DNA of 64,000 bases from Canna indica (lineage: Eukaryota; Streptophyta; Magnoliopsida; Zingiberales; Cannaceae). Below, one piece after another: positions 1 to 10,482 of this stretch (its first letter is position 1; every line of letters begins with the position of its first letter). The stretch spans positions 48,123,501 to 48,187,500 of the forward strand of contig CP136893.1 in assembly GCA_034359265.1 (NCBI GenBank). Reading direction: 5' to 3'. Position numbers and translations under genes: made by a program. The notes under the pieces are model-generated. The model was not told where the DNA came from. It searched no databases and was given only the letters and a program-made list of their open reading frames with translations.

Positions 1-806
1 CAGAAAAGGGAAGTAGGCTTGTGGTCGCTAGGCGGTCGATCAGTTGGTCGTCCGACGATCGTTCGACAATCGATCGGACGACGTCCAACGAGTAGAAAAA
101 CACTCGTTGGAGTGTACTGTCGAGTGAGGGTAAATAAATACCCCTCACCAACCTCTCTTAAAGTCTCTTAACAGTGATTAGTGAATTCCTAAGAGAGATT
201 TAAGCCTTCAAATATCAATTTGCGCTCGCTTGCTTATAGCCTCATCTTCCTCAAGCGATCTTCTCGTCTCAACTCCGGCAACAATTCGAGCTCACCATCT
301 TGAAGAGTTGGAGACTTGGAAGGCTTTGGAAGGATCTCACAAGTGTGGTTTCATTTTTAGCTTCTTCTTTGTTGTTTTTCATTGTTTTAAATTGTAGTTC
401 TCATTGTTAGCTTGCTAGGTGTGCTAGTGTAAACACTTAGGGTTTACTTTGTAGAATTGTGTTTTGCCTAGGTGAATAGGTTTGAGGCATTCTCAAAGGG
501 TTGAGAAGCAAGTTCTCGGTTGTATTAAAAGGGAAACACATAGTCTACAACGTGTTGGTTAGAAATCCTTGGTGTGGAGTCAAGGTAGTGGAGTAGGCGA
601 TTGGCCGAACCACTCTCATTGCTTGTGTTTGTGTTGTGATGCTTATTTGATATTAATTGCTATGTATAATTTTCAAGCATCATAATTTATTTGCATGATT
701 AATTTGGTTGCATTGGAAATTGAACTCGAAAGAAATTGAATAGAAGTTAAAAGTTACCCAACACTATTCAACCCCCCCCCCTTCTAGTGTGGGTATTCGA
801 TCAACA
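1..806 (+). mobile_element. Partial LTR, copia-type family (3' portion)
   Basis: This is the 3' part of an LTR cut by the window edge. It ends in TCAACA after a C-run and a 'cttctagtgt' block, as the other LTRs of this family do. A perfect 9-bp hairpin (85-93 with 102-110) lies just upstream of a TATA-like box at 131-140, followed by the 'aaatacccctcacc' start region shared with the solo LTR at 52716-54080. The block at 575-612 (gtagtggagtaggc...ccgaaccact) is the conserved LTR core seen in every copy. TCGATCG-type palindromes precede the hairpin (41-84). The part upstream is outside the window, so solo or paired status cannot be told. Confidence 0.8.
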
Positions 807-2180
807 TGCAGGTGTCTGACTTCGACTTCATCATTGATGGTCTCTACTCCCGCTTCGGTCACGTTCTCTTCGACGATGACATACATGTAGAGGTGCCCTG
901 CACGGACCAGGTCCTCAAGTTGATCTACGAGCACTACGCAGTCTTTGGTGGTGTGCTTGTAGGTTTTTTGGAAAGCATATTTCTTGCTCATATTGATGTT
1001 GGGCGGTAACTTCTATTTTTCGACATTGGAAGGGTGCCTGAGAAGCTTTAAGTCGTAGATTTCACGAAGGATGGTTTTCCTTCCTTGTGTTGAATGGAGT
1101 GTACCTTTCATACTGGACATCTAGGCAAGGTGGCGACCTCGACCCTCTACCATTGCCCCGTTCACGTCAGTTGTGATCTTCGCTTTTTCTATCCACCTTT
1201 GTGGACTTTTTGTCTTTGACAATGTCTTTGATACTTTGCCTGTCGGCCTTTTTGGCCTCACGGAGCTCTTGCATCTCTAATAAACTTGTGGCCTTCTCTT
1301 GGAACTCAATCATATCTCTGGGCTTCATCAAGGCAATCTGGTCGATAAAGTATATTTCCAAGCTTTAATCTGTACTTGATGGAGTAGAGATCGATTGGGG
1401 GGTCGAGATTCAGGATTTTGGCTGTCGTAGCCTGAAACCTCTGGATGTATTCCTGTAGAGGTTCATGTTTCCCTTGCTTGTCATAGTGGAGGGAATCCTC
1501 TGTTTTATAGTAGAACCGAGATGAGGAAAATCGATTAAGGTATGTACAGGAGAGTTCCGCGAAAGAGTGTATAGATCCTAGTGGGAGGGAAGCGGACCAT
1601 AGTAGAGTGGTTTTCTTCAAGAAGGTCGGGAAAGCTCTGCAGAGGACAGAGTCGATTGCTCTGTTGAAGAGCATCATGGTCCAGAACGTCGTCAGGTGTA
1701 TGGTAGGGTTGCCCATACCATTGTAGGGTGTTAGAGTAGTCAGCAGCCTTCATCTGGGTAGAAGGCACGTTGCCATGATGTGCTCGGCGAAGGGTCCCGA
1801 GTCGATAGGGAGGGCAGTCGTGACCTCCATGGCCTTGGAATATTTTTATCTTCCTTGACGGGGTGTTGGAGATCTCATCTCGAAGGATAGAAATCGAGCG
1901 GTTGGTTTCTTCATGTTTTGAGCGGCGGCACTCGTGATCGATCAGGAGTTATTCCCGAGACCGTATCAGCATCTTGACCTGGGCTGCTAACTATTGGTTC
2001 TCCACTTCCAAGTCGTTTAACCGACCTTGGGATCCTTCTAGGGGAGGTTTCTTGGTACCGGAGCATCGCTTCTCATTGTTTCAACGTCGCTTCTCACTAT
2101 TTCAGCGTCACTAGTTTGCGGATGATCAGCACCATCGAGGCATTGCCGTTGGCGTGCGACGACAGTCATTGGCTCCAGGT
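807..2180 (-). pseudogene. Ty3/gypsy gag fragment, decayed
   Basis: Read on the minus strand, pieces in three frames line up with plant gypsy gag. From N to C: an N-terminal charged region; a stretch with PFAEHIMAT near 1790; a core with SELSCTYLNRFSSSRF-like residues and KTEDSLH (about 1450-1620); HEPLQEYIQRFQAT; a KPRDMIEFQEKATSLLEMQELREAKKADRQ-like stretch (about 1230-1330); and a C-terminal HTTKDCVVL..QLEDLVRAGHL motif (about 900-960). That last motif is a hallmark of gag in non-chromovirus gypsy elements, which is family knowledge. Frame changes and stops show it is dead. The left end abuts the partial LTR at 806 and the right end an LTR fragment. No pol is seen. Confidence 0.75.
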
Positions 2181-2194
2181 TTCAACCATTGTGG

Positions 2195-3003
2195 GGCAAG
2201 TAAGCTTTATTTGGATGCAACAGATAGTTTTATATCTGTTGCAGCAGTTGTTTTAGCCCTTACACCTTCGCTCTTTATAAATAGAAGCCTGATTTCAGCC
2301 TCCAAACGTTGAACACACTTCATTGAGTTAATCCTTCATTTGATTGAGCTATTTTCCTTCAGTTTTAAACCCTAACCTCAATCATCATCAAACTTGAGCC
2401 TTCTATTCTTCTTCAATTATTCTTTGATTCAAACAATCATCTTATTGAGGCCTTGAAGGATTAGGAGGAAGCAACAAAGAGCACAAACTGATTTTGTTTA
2501 CATTTGTGCTCTTTATTATTATTTTTACTTGTATTGTTATTCTCATTTAAAGCTTGTAGAGATCTAAATGTTTAGGTCTGGAGTGTTGGTGGTTGTCGTG
2601 GTTGGAAGGCATAATTCACCCTTGTAATCTAGGATTAGAGTGTCCTTAGGAGACAGTGTGGTGGGCGAGTGCTCTTGGTAGGAAGGCGGAGACTTCCGGG
2701 TGTGAAAGTGTCTTCGGTTAGAGAGCGGAGACTTTGCGGGGAAAATTCCTCATTGTAAGGAACTCAACATCTAGTGGGTTAAAAGGTGAAATCCTAAGCG
2801 GGGTGAAGTGGAGTAGGTGAGGTTGCCGAACCACTATAAATTCACTTGTGTTAGCATTGCTCATTTGTGTAGATTCTTGATTGTTTTCGATATTTGCCAT
2901 CTAACCTAGATAATCATTTAAGAAAATATTGAAATTCCAAGTAGAGATAGAATTAAAGAAAGCACAATATTCAACCCCTCCCCTCTAGTGTGGATATTTC
3001 ATT
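2195..3003 (+). mobile_element. LTR fragment, copia-type family, plus orientation
   Basis: The fragment carries a perfect 11-bp hairpin (2216-2226 with 2233-2243), TATA box TATAAATA at about 2275, the conserved core at about 2805-2842, and the 3' terminal 'ccctctagtgtgg' at 2981-2993. The sequence from the hairpin onward closely follows 16777-17322, so it belongs to the same LTR subfamily as NA-2. Its U3 upstream of the hairpin is missing and gypsy gag sequence lies there instead. It runs directly into the opposite-strand LTR that starts at 3004. Confidence 0.75.
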
Positions 3004-4141
3004 TGTTGGTGAAATGACCACACTAGAGGGTGGGTGGGTGGGTGAATAGTGTGTTCACTAAATTTGTTACCTAAATTTGATTCTATATGTTTTCTTAAAC
3101 TACTTAGGCAATTCACAATTTAACGACAAAATGCAGATGCGATTAATGATAAAATAATTAACACAAAATAATATATCAATGCTAACACAATTATTTATAG
3201 TGGTTCGGCCTCAATGCTTACTCCACTACCTAAACACCCCCCGCTTAGGATTTCCAAACTAGTTTTACTTGACTAATTAGTTTCCTTACAAAAAGGACTT
3301 TACACCGGAAAGTCTCCGCTCTCAAACCGAAGGCACTTCCACACTCGGAAGTATCCCGCCTGCTTACCGAGAGCACTCTCCCACCTCAACCTAAGGGATA
3401 ACTCAACTAATCCTAGTAAACTAAGTTTACACCGCAGGAATTAAGCCTCAAACAAAAAGGCAACCACCCAATTTCAAGACCCACACTCTAGGTCTTACAA
3501 AAGCTCAAATACAAAGAAATAAATAAGAAAATACAACACAAAATGAAGCAATAAATCAACCAATAAAATACTTAGCTCCAAACAAAGTTTCCTAGCTTCC
3601 TCTTGATGCCTTTGATGGTTAATCAATGAAGGAATGAAGGCAAGATCAAGGTTTTTGGCTCAAGCTTGGGTTTTCACAAGATTGGCTCAATGAAGGCTTA
3701 GAGTTGATCAAAAGATGGCTCATGGAGGTTAGAAGTGATTAACATCATGGAGGAAGACTCTCATGGCTTCCTATTTATAAGCCATGAAGAGAAGAGAGAG
3801 CTACCCTCTTCTCAACGGCGGACTTTTGCCCTTACCGACCGCCGATCGCTTGCCGATCGATAGTTGATCGATCGACCGAGCGATCACCGAGCGACCGAAG
3901 GCTTTCTACCGCTTCCTGGCAACCTTCGATCAACCGAATTGGCTATTGCCAATTTTTTACCACATTTGGTCGACCGACCGGTTGACCAAACCTAGGCTGA
4001 GCTTGATTTTATATTTCCGATCGAGGACATCGAGTGCTAACAGATATCGAACCTAAAAATATTTTTCAATGAAATATTAGTTCTATTTATGTTATCATCA
4101 AAACCGAGATTAAGACCAATGTATAAAACCTTAGGCCAACA
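3004..4141 (-). mobile_element. 3' LTR of NA-1
   Basis: The LTR is bounded by TGTTGG at 3004 and GGCCAACA at 4141, so it reads TG...CA on the minus strand, and is 1138 bp long. It contains the reverse conserved core at about 3198-3240 (ggttcggcctcaatgcttactcc), the reverse TATA at about 3772-3780 (ctatttataa), and TCGATCGACCGA-type palindromes at about 3838-3975. The inner edge joins the PPT at 4142. Confidence 0.85.
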
Positions 4142-4155
4142 ATCTCTCCCTTTTT
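4142..4155 (-). other. Polypurine tract of NA-1
   Basis: On the minus strand this reads AAAAAGGGAGAGAT directly before the TGTTGGCC start of the 3' LTR. It is the expected plus-strand priming site for an LTR element. NA-2 has the matching AAAAAGTGGGAGAT at 14513-14526. Confidence 0.8.
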
Positions 4156-7100
4156 GATGATGACAAACATCCTGAAGAAATTATATTCAATTAAGCACAA
4201 AGGATATCAAACATGAGATTTCTTCCCCTATCAACATGCATATCTATGAAAATAAACTCCCCCTATCTATATGCATGGTTTTCCTATATTTTCTTCCCTT
4301 TTTGCCTATATTTCTCTCCCCCTTTTGACATCAATCAAAAAAGGCAAGAAAAGTCAACTATGGTCAAAGTCGGGACCTAACAACAAGTTTTCATGAAAAA
4401 CATGTTGATCTCAACTCAAGGGATGAAAACATACATACAAGTGAGACTAATTTAGACATGATATCATAGAATGATAAACATAATCTAAACTAGAAATTGT
4501 GCACTAATTCAAGTATCGATATTACACGTATCGATCAAAATATCAAAAATTATTTTAGAAATGATTTTTCACGGGTCAAAATGAAAATGATACCAAAAAT
4601 CATGATTCTAACAACATACTTGAAGTCTTATTCAAAAATCCGATGAAAATTCAAAGTATTGGAAAAATGAGCATTTACGGAGAGTGATACTTTAGTGGCA
4701 TTTTTATAAATATGTGAGATTTTTCCAAACGTTTCCAGATTTCATTCAAACTTTCAAAATACATAGATATGATCATGTAAAATATGTATATCAAGTTTGA
4801 AGTGAAAAGAATGTCATTTGATCAAAATATGAACTTAGCACGGTTTCATTCAAAATAGACATGAAAACATGAAGATGCTAAGTACCAAATTTTGCTATCT
4901 ACTCATGTCTTCTCTACCTTAGACACTTGGACATCTAACATGAGTGAATCTAAGTAAATCAATCAAGTTTGGGCTTAAAAAGAGGTATCTAAGTCACTTT
5001 GTTGACTTAGGTCAAAGTACACTTCAAGTTTACAAAAATCAAACATTTTAATCTTTACAACATCATATTCTTAACGAACATTTTTGAAACTTTAACTCGA
5101 CAAACTAGATTTTTCAAGGAATCTATAGGTTCAAGAATCAGTCAAAAATTAGTTTTCTATAAATTCATAAAATTCCTGAAAGTCCAGGGGCATTTTCATA
5201 AATTTTAGGTATTTTTTTAAAAGTTATCAATTTTGCTTCAAACATTCCAAACATCGCTGAATAATCATTTAAGATGTGTGTGTCAAGTTTAAGCTCAAAA
5301 TGAATTGTCTAAGTTCATTTTTCATACTATATTGATTTCAATGAAAAAAATGGATATTTCTAACTATCATTCAAGTTATCAAACTCAATCCTATAAATGA
5401 TTTTACTTAAGCAATGGTGTGAATGATATTAGAAATGGAATCAAAATGGTATACATGAGTTTTCATTTGATGTTTTTGAAGAAAAATTAAAGTATCAAAA
5501 AAGTGAGTATTTCCAGTAAGTGATACTTTGTGTTTCCGAAATCCAACTTCAAAATTCCATTATAAATTAGATTCTTATTGAATTTTTTGAATTTTTTACA
5601 CAACAAACTAGATTTTTCAAGGAAAGTGCAGTTTCAAGAATCATCGCAAAATCAGTTTTCTACATTTTTCTAAAATTCATTGAGTAAACTATTTTAAAAC
5701 TGAATTTTCAATGGCATTTTCGTAATTTTCAATCATTTTTCAAAACATGATCATTTTTCATTCAAACTTTTATGACACCACATAATAGTCATGTAAGGAG
5801 TGTATGTCAAGTTTGAAAAGAAGATTATATCCTTAAGTCAAGATATTAACCTAACATGGTTTCATTCAAAACTAAACTAGTTATCATGAAACTTGCTAAG
5901 TGTCAATCTTACCATTTACTCATGATTTTTTCAAATTTAAATCCATGGACACCTAACATGAGTAAATCTAAACATGTTCTCCAAATATGGATTGAAAATG
6001 AGACCTCTAAGTCAATTTGTTAACTTAGGTCAACTTGTTTCAAAAGAGGTTATCATGAAATGGTTTCTATGTCATTTTTTCCATATCCATATGAATTTAT
6101 CATTCTAAATGCATGGAAACATGTCATACCTATTCCTAAATATGTTTATGAAGTTTGGACTCAAAATAAAATGTCCAAGTCGATTTGTTGACTTGGGTCA
6201 AACTTTTCAAAGCTTAAGTCCCCTAAAGTGATCTAGTTATCACATTGTTCATCTAGACATGAATTTTCAAGTTTAAATACCTAAACTCATGTGATATGTG
6301 TATCTAAACATGTTTATCAACTACTAACTCAAAATGAGGTCTCTAATATGAACTTCAACCTAGAGCAAGTTTCATTCAATCAAGATATCATGAAATTGCC
6401 TAAGTTATGAAAATTTCACCTACTCATGAAATTTCATATATTTATCATGCAAAACCAATCATGAGCATAGAGACGTCTTTATAGCACAAGTATTCAAGTA
6501 TTATACTAAGATTTTTACAAAATCAAACTCATACCTCATTCTTGGAAATTTTCCCAAACTTTTCCATTTTCTTCATAATAGCCTTCCATTTTCAATAACT
6601 TCCAAGTATACTTCATTAATAGTAATCAAACCATATCTACTAGCAAATTATCATACTAAATAGCAAAGATGAGGATCAAATATCATTTTCAAAGACATAC
6701 TTTGCTAAGTAGTAGAGATTCATTTATAAATAAGTCAAAGTGATACCAGAATAAATCAAAGAGATCTCAAAATGTAAAATTTTGAAAAATAAGATCTCCA
6801 ATCTTTCCTATTGGTTGAAAACCAAAATGCCACAATGAGCCTATGGTTTAGAACTGCAAGGTTCCATGAGCCCGTTATAGGCCACATATGTCTCCAAAGA
6901 GACTAAGAAACCAAAAATCAAAAATCATTTTAATAAAACCGTATTAAGAGCGGATAAGATCATCTCAAATCAATCAAGTATCATAAAACTCCAACTTAAA
7001 TGAATTCAAATAAAGTAAAGGAGATGATACCAAGTTTACTTAGATTCCAATTTTCATTCCTAAGGCATCATGATGACTTGAAGTTGCCACCTTGAGGTGA

Positions 7101-7190
7101 TGTATCCTTCAAGCCCTCAAGCAACTTTAATCAACCAACTTCATCTCACTCATATGTGGTAGCTCCCCCTACAATAGAAAATGAGATCTT
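4156..7190 (-). other. Non-coding 3' half of NA-1
   Basis: This 3-kb AT-rich stretch has no ORF of note on either strand and no pol motif. It contains loosely repeated phrases (for example 'aagttt..gactcaaaatgaaatgtccaagtc' variants and repeated 'aaactagatttttcaag'), which suggests internal duplication. The same order of blocks recurs at 54482-57190 in NA-3 and, in the other orientation, at 12520-14512 in NA-2. One example is the 'ttcctattggttgaaaac' block, near 6805 here, 56853 in NA-3 and, as its reverse complement, near 13430 in NA-2. Shared retention in three insertions argues this is part of the element rather than random decay. Confidence 0.7.
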
Positions 7191-7196
7191 TGGTAC

Positions 7197-8552
7197 CTAA
7201 ATGGCTTTGGTTTCTTGTGGGTTAGAGGGCTTAGGTACCCAAATTGTCTTTGCCACACTTGGATTCATCTTAAAAGCACAATCATAAATGTCATACTCAA
7301 AAATACCACAACAAAAACAATGTCCATTAAATTTCTTTTCATTTTTGCTATGGACATTAGATCTATCATTAGAATGCTTGACATGTGAAACATGATGAGT
7401 ATGAGCATTCTTAGAAAAATCATTCTTCTTATGATCATGAGGTCTAATGGTAGAATGCGTAGCATGAGAATGATGATGAACATTGGCATTTTTTACATAA
7501 GCATTTCTAGTGTTCTTAAGAAATGAAACATTTTTCAATTCGTTTACTTTCTTATTTAAGGACACAACCTCATTTTTCAATGAATCAAGAGATTGATATA
7601 AGGTTTTAAATTGAGATTTCAAATTGTTGTTTTGACTTATAATTTTTGAATTATCAAGTTTTAAATTTTTATTCTCAAGCTTTAAGTCCTTAAGCTCAAG
7701 TTTCAACCTATCATGGGAAGAATCAAAAGAACTAAATTTCATTCTCTCATTTTCTAGTTTTAATTCATCCACGTGAGAGTTAAGCCTTATATTATCTTTC
7801 TTCAATCTTTTATTTTTATTATCCTTTTTAACAAGCAAGGCATACATTTTCTTGTATTCATCTACTAACACATTATATGATATGTCAAGAGAACTAGCAG
7901 AGCTCGCATTATTATTATCATTGGCATGACTAGAAGGAGTAGAGTGTACCTCATCATTAGCATCCGTGAGGCAAATTTTTGAAGTGGCTTCATAGTCATG
8001 AAAAGAGGATGCTTCACTTGAGTAAGATGCGGATGTGGAAGCATTTGACCTCTTCCTTGCTTTGTTCACCATGGTAGGGCAATTTTTCTTCACATGCCCA
8101 TTTTCCTTGCAAGCATGACAAATCACCTTTCGGTTTTGAGTGACCATTGTCATCACCACCTTGCAAGCATGACAATTAGTAGTAGATGAGTGACCATTGT
8201 CATCACCACCTTCATCAAAAGTGCCAATCTCTTAGGTTTTGGCATAATCATATAAAATATTTAAAGTAGCCCATAAATCATAAGCCGAAGATCAATGCAT
8301 GACTTTATGTAGGATGCCATTTGGTAACGTGCAAAAAATACAATTCATTGCATCTCCATTATACTTAAATATTTTCTTATCTAATTCACTCCAAGCATGC
8401 ATGTCAACCTTAGGTTCAATGAATTCTAACTTTAACATGTCAAAGACACCAAAATCTTTAGTCTTTAAATATGTGTACATCCTATATATCCAAAGACCAA
8501 AGTTCGAGATAACGAACCTAGGAGGTGAAGACGCTAAACTCTCTAGTGTCAT
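7197..8552 (-). pseudogene. gag of NA-1, copia/Sire-like, broken
   Basis: The N-terminal part (8292-8552) has the copia gag pattern: FGLWIYRMYTYLKTK followed by EPKVDMHAWSELDKKIFKYNGDAMN. A frameshift and stops at about 8160-8290 separate it from a 320-aa ORF (7197-8159). That ORF holds a CCHC knuckle, CHACKENGHVKKNC, at residues 14-27. A Ser-rich linker follows, then a long coiled coil of Lys/Leu/Asn/Glu (about residues 105-215), a His-rich stretch (about 220-265), and a second knuckle starting CFCCG whose His is lost. The C-terminus carries IWVPKPSNPQ, usual where gag meets pol in Sire-type elements, yet no pol follows. Capsid and RNA packaging roles are family knowledge. Confidence 0.85.
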
Positions 8553-8613
8553 TTTCCGGATTGAGAGATGACGTAGAGGAGATGGTGAAATCTCAATCTA
8601 CTACCCGCTCTGA

Positions 8614-8630
8614 TACCAAATGTTGGTGAA
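8614..8630 (-). other. Primer-binding site of NA-1
   Basis: On the minus strand it reads TTTGGTATCAGAGCGGG immediately after the LTR end CCAACA. TGGTATCAGAGC is the common plant priming site complementary to the initiator Met-tRNA 3' end. It fixes the orientation of NA-1. Confidence 0.9.
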
Positions 8631-10420
8631 ATGGTCACACTAGAGGGGGGGGAGGTTGAATAGTGTGTTAACTAAATTTGTTGCCTAAATTCGATTTTAC
8701 ATGTTTTCTTAAACTACTTAGGCAATTCACAATTTAACGACAAAATGCGGAAGCGATTAATGATAAAGCAATTAACACAAAACAATATATCAATGCTAAC
8801 ACAATTATTTATAGTGGTTCGGCCCCAATGTGTAATACCCCGGTTTAGTCCCACATTGGGAGTATGTTGGATGTGGTGTTGGCTTATAAGGCTTGATGGG
8901 TGTGCTACCATCAACTTCAGCTTAAGCATTTTAATTAGGCCAATAGGTTGGCCTATGAAGTTGATGAGTCAGTTATCCCATCGAGCAGGTCGTAACAAAT
9001 GGTATCAGAGCCAGGTCCTAGTCCTAGGCATGGTGAGGGAGCCTATGTGAGAAAGGGCTGCCCGGGTGATGGGGTGGAGCCGCTACTAGGCTAAACCTCA
9101 CATGCCGACGACTTGGGTGTGATTCTGGACTATGTGTTAGACTTGAGTTGGGTCTTGACGAGGACGTCAAGACATAAGTGGGGGAGATTGTAATACCCCG
9201 GTTTAGTCCCACATCGAAAGTATGTTGGATGTGGTGTTGGCTTATAAGGCTTGATGGGTGTGCTACCATCAACTTCAGCTTAAGCATTTTAATTAGGCCA
9301 ATAGGTTGGCCTATGAAGTTGATGAGTCAGTTATCCCATCGAGCGGGTCGTAACACAATGCCTACTCCACTACCTAAGCACCCCGCTTAGGATTTCCAAA
9401 CTAGTTTTACTAGATTAATTAATTTCCTTACAATGAGAACTTTACATCGAAAAGTCTCCGCTCTCAAACCGAAGGCACTTCCACACATGAAAGTATCCCG
9501 CCTTCCTACCGAGAGCACTCTCCCACCTTAACTAATCCTAGCAAACTATATTTTCACCGGTGGATTTAAACCTCAAACACCAAGGCTACCACCCAATTTC
9601 AAGACCTACACTCTAGGTATAACACAAACTCAAATACAAAGAAATAAACAAGAAAATACAACACTAAATGGAGCAATAAATCAAACAATAAAATACTTAG
9701 CTCCAAAACAGGATTCCTAGCTTCCTCTTGATGCCTTTGATGGTTAATCAATGAAGGAATGAAGGCAAGATCACGGTTTTTGGCTCAAGCTAGGGTTTTC
9801 ACAAGATTGGCTCAATGAAGGCTTAGAGTTGATCAAAAGATGGCTCAAGGAGGTTAGAAGTGATTAACATAATGGAGGAAGGCTCTCATGGCTTCCTATT
9901 TATAAGCCATGAAGAGAAGAGAGACCTCCCATCTTCTCAACGGGCGGATTTTTGCCCGTTACCAACCGCTGGTGGCTTGCCGAGCGGTCGATCGAACCTA
10001 GGCTTTCTGCCCGTTACCAATCGAAGGCTTTCTGCCGCTTCTTGGCAACCTTCGATTGACCGACCGGTCGACCGAATTGGCTACTGCCAATTTTTGACCA
10101 TATTCGGTCGATCAAACCTAGGCTGAGCTTGATTTTTTCAGCCTTCTTCTTGCGCGCTTTGTTTTCGGGTTCCGGCCTTCAACATGCGTCAACTTAGAGA
10201 GCTTTCCATGTGTTTTTTAGACTTTTCCAAGATGTCTTTGGTGCACACGTCAAACTTTGAGAAACCTCCGCGACGAACCCGAACGCGTCGACCAATATCC
10301 TTCCGATTTTCCATTTTCTTTTTATATTTCCGATCGAGGACATTGAGTGCTAACCGATATGGAATCTGAAAATATTTCTCAATGAAATATTAGTTCTATG
10401 TTTGTTATCTTCAAAACTGA
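8631..10420 (-). mobile_element. 5' LTR of NA-1, interrupted and truncated
   Basis: The LTR begins TGTTGGTGAAATGG at 8631 next to the PBS. A complete TRIM (8831-9355) with TSD CAATG interrupts it, splitting the conserved core at 8812-8830 and 9356-9385. Reverse TATA lies near 9895-9905, a hairpin with a perfect 7-bp stem at about 9938-9956, and palindromic TCGATCG/GGTCGACC motifs at about 9975-10110. The outer end is missing: sequence matches 3' LTR text up to about 10420 (tcaaaactga) and then switches to the PBS region of NA-2. Confidence 0.8.
8831..9355 (+). mobile_element. Complete TRIM element (525 bp)
   Basis: Two 167-bp direct LTRs (8831-8997 and 9189-9355) begin TGTAATACCCCGG and end CGTAACA. 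They differ at four positions by eye. Between them lie a PBS, TGGTATCAGAGCC (9000-9012), a 191-bp internal region without an ORF, and a PPT, AAGTGGGGGAGAT (9176-9188). The 5-bp target-site duplication CAATG is exact (8826-8830 and 9356-9360). All sites needed for mobilisation by another element's enzymes are present and nothing is coded. The LTR has 'ttataagg' as a possible TATA. It is inserted in the conserved core of the NA-1 5' LTR. Confidence 0.95.
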
Positions 10421-10431
10421 GAATTCGTATT

Positions 10432-10443
10432 TGGTATCAGAGC
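10432..10443 (+). other. Primer-binding site of NA-2
   Basis: TGGTATCAGAGC is identical in core to the NA-1 site. The bases just upstream (gaattcgtat) do not look like an LTR end, so the 5' LTR was lost or rearranged right at this point. Confidence 0.85.
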
Positions 10444-10482
10444 AAGATTGTAGGATTAGGTTTAACCATCTAACCCACACTT

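Larger units (their letters stand above)
3004..10420 (-). mobile_element. NA-1: non-autonomous copia-like LTR element, gag only
   Basis: On the minus strand the order is 5' LTR (8631-10420, with a nested TRIM), PBS (8614-8630), gag (8552-7197), about 3 kb non-coding, PPT (4142-4155) and 3' LTR (3004-4141). No protease, integrase, RT or RNase H can be found between gag and PPT. The structure fits gag-only non-autonomous elements (TR-GAG or LARD class). The 5' LTR lacks its outer end: it stops near 10420, where NA-2 starts on the other strand, so no target-site duplication can be read. The same internal sequence recurs in NA-2 and NA-3. Confidence 0.85.

Noticed and set aside
806..1009. Plus-strand ORF of 67 aa overlapping the gypsy gag
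   Set aside because: It is the antisense shadow of the gag C-terminal motif (HTTKDCVVL..QLEDLVRAGHL) on the minus strand.
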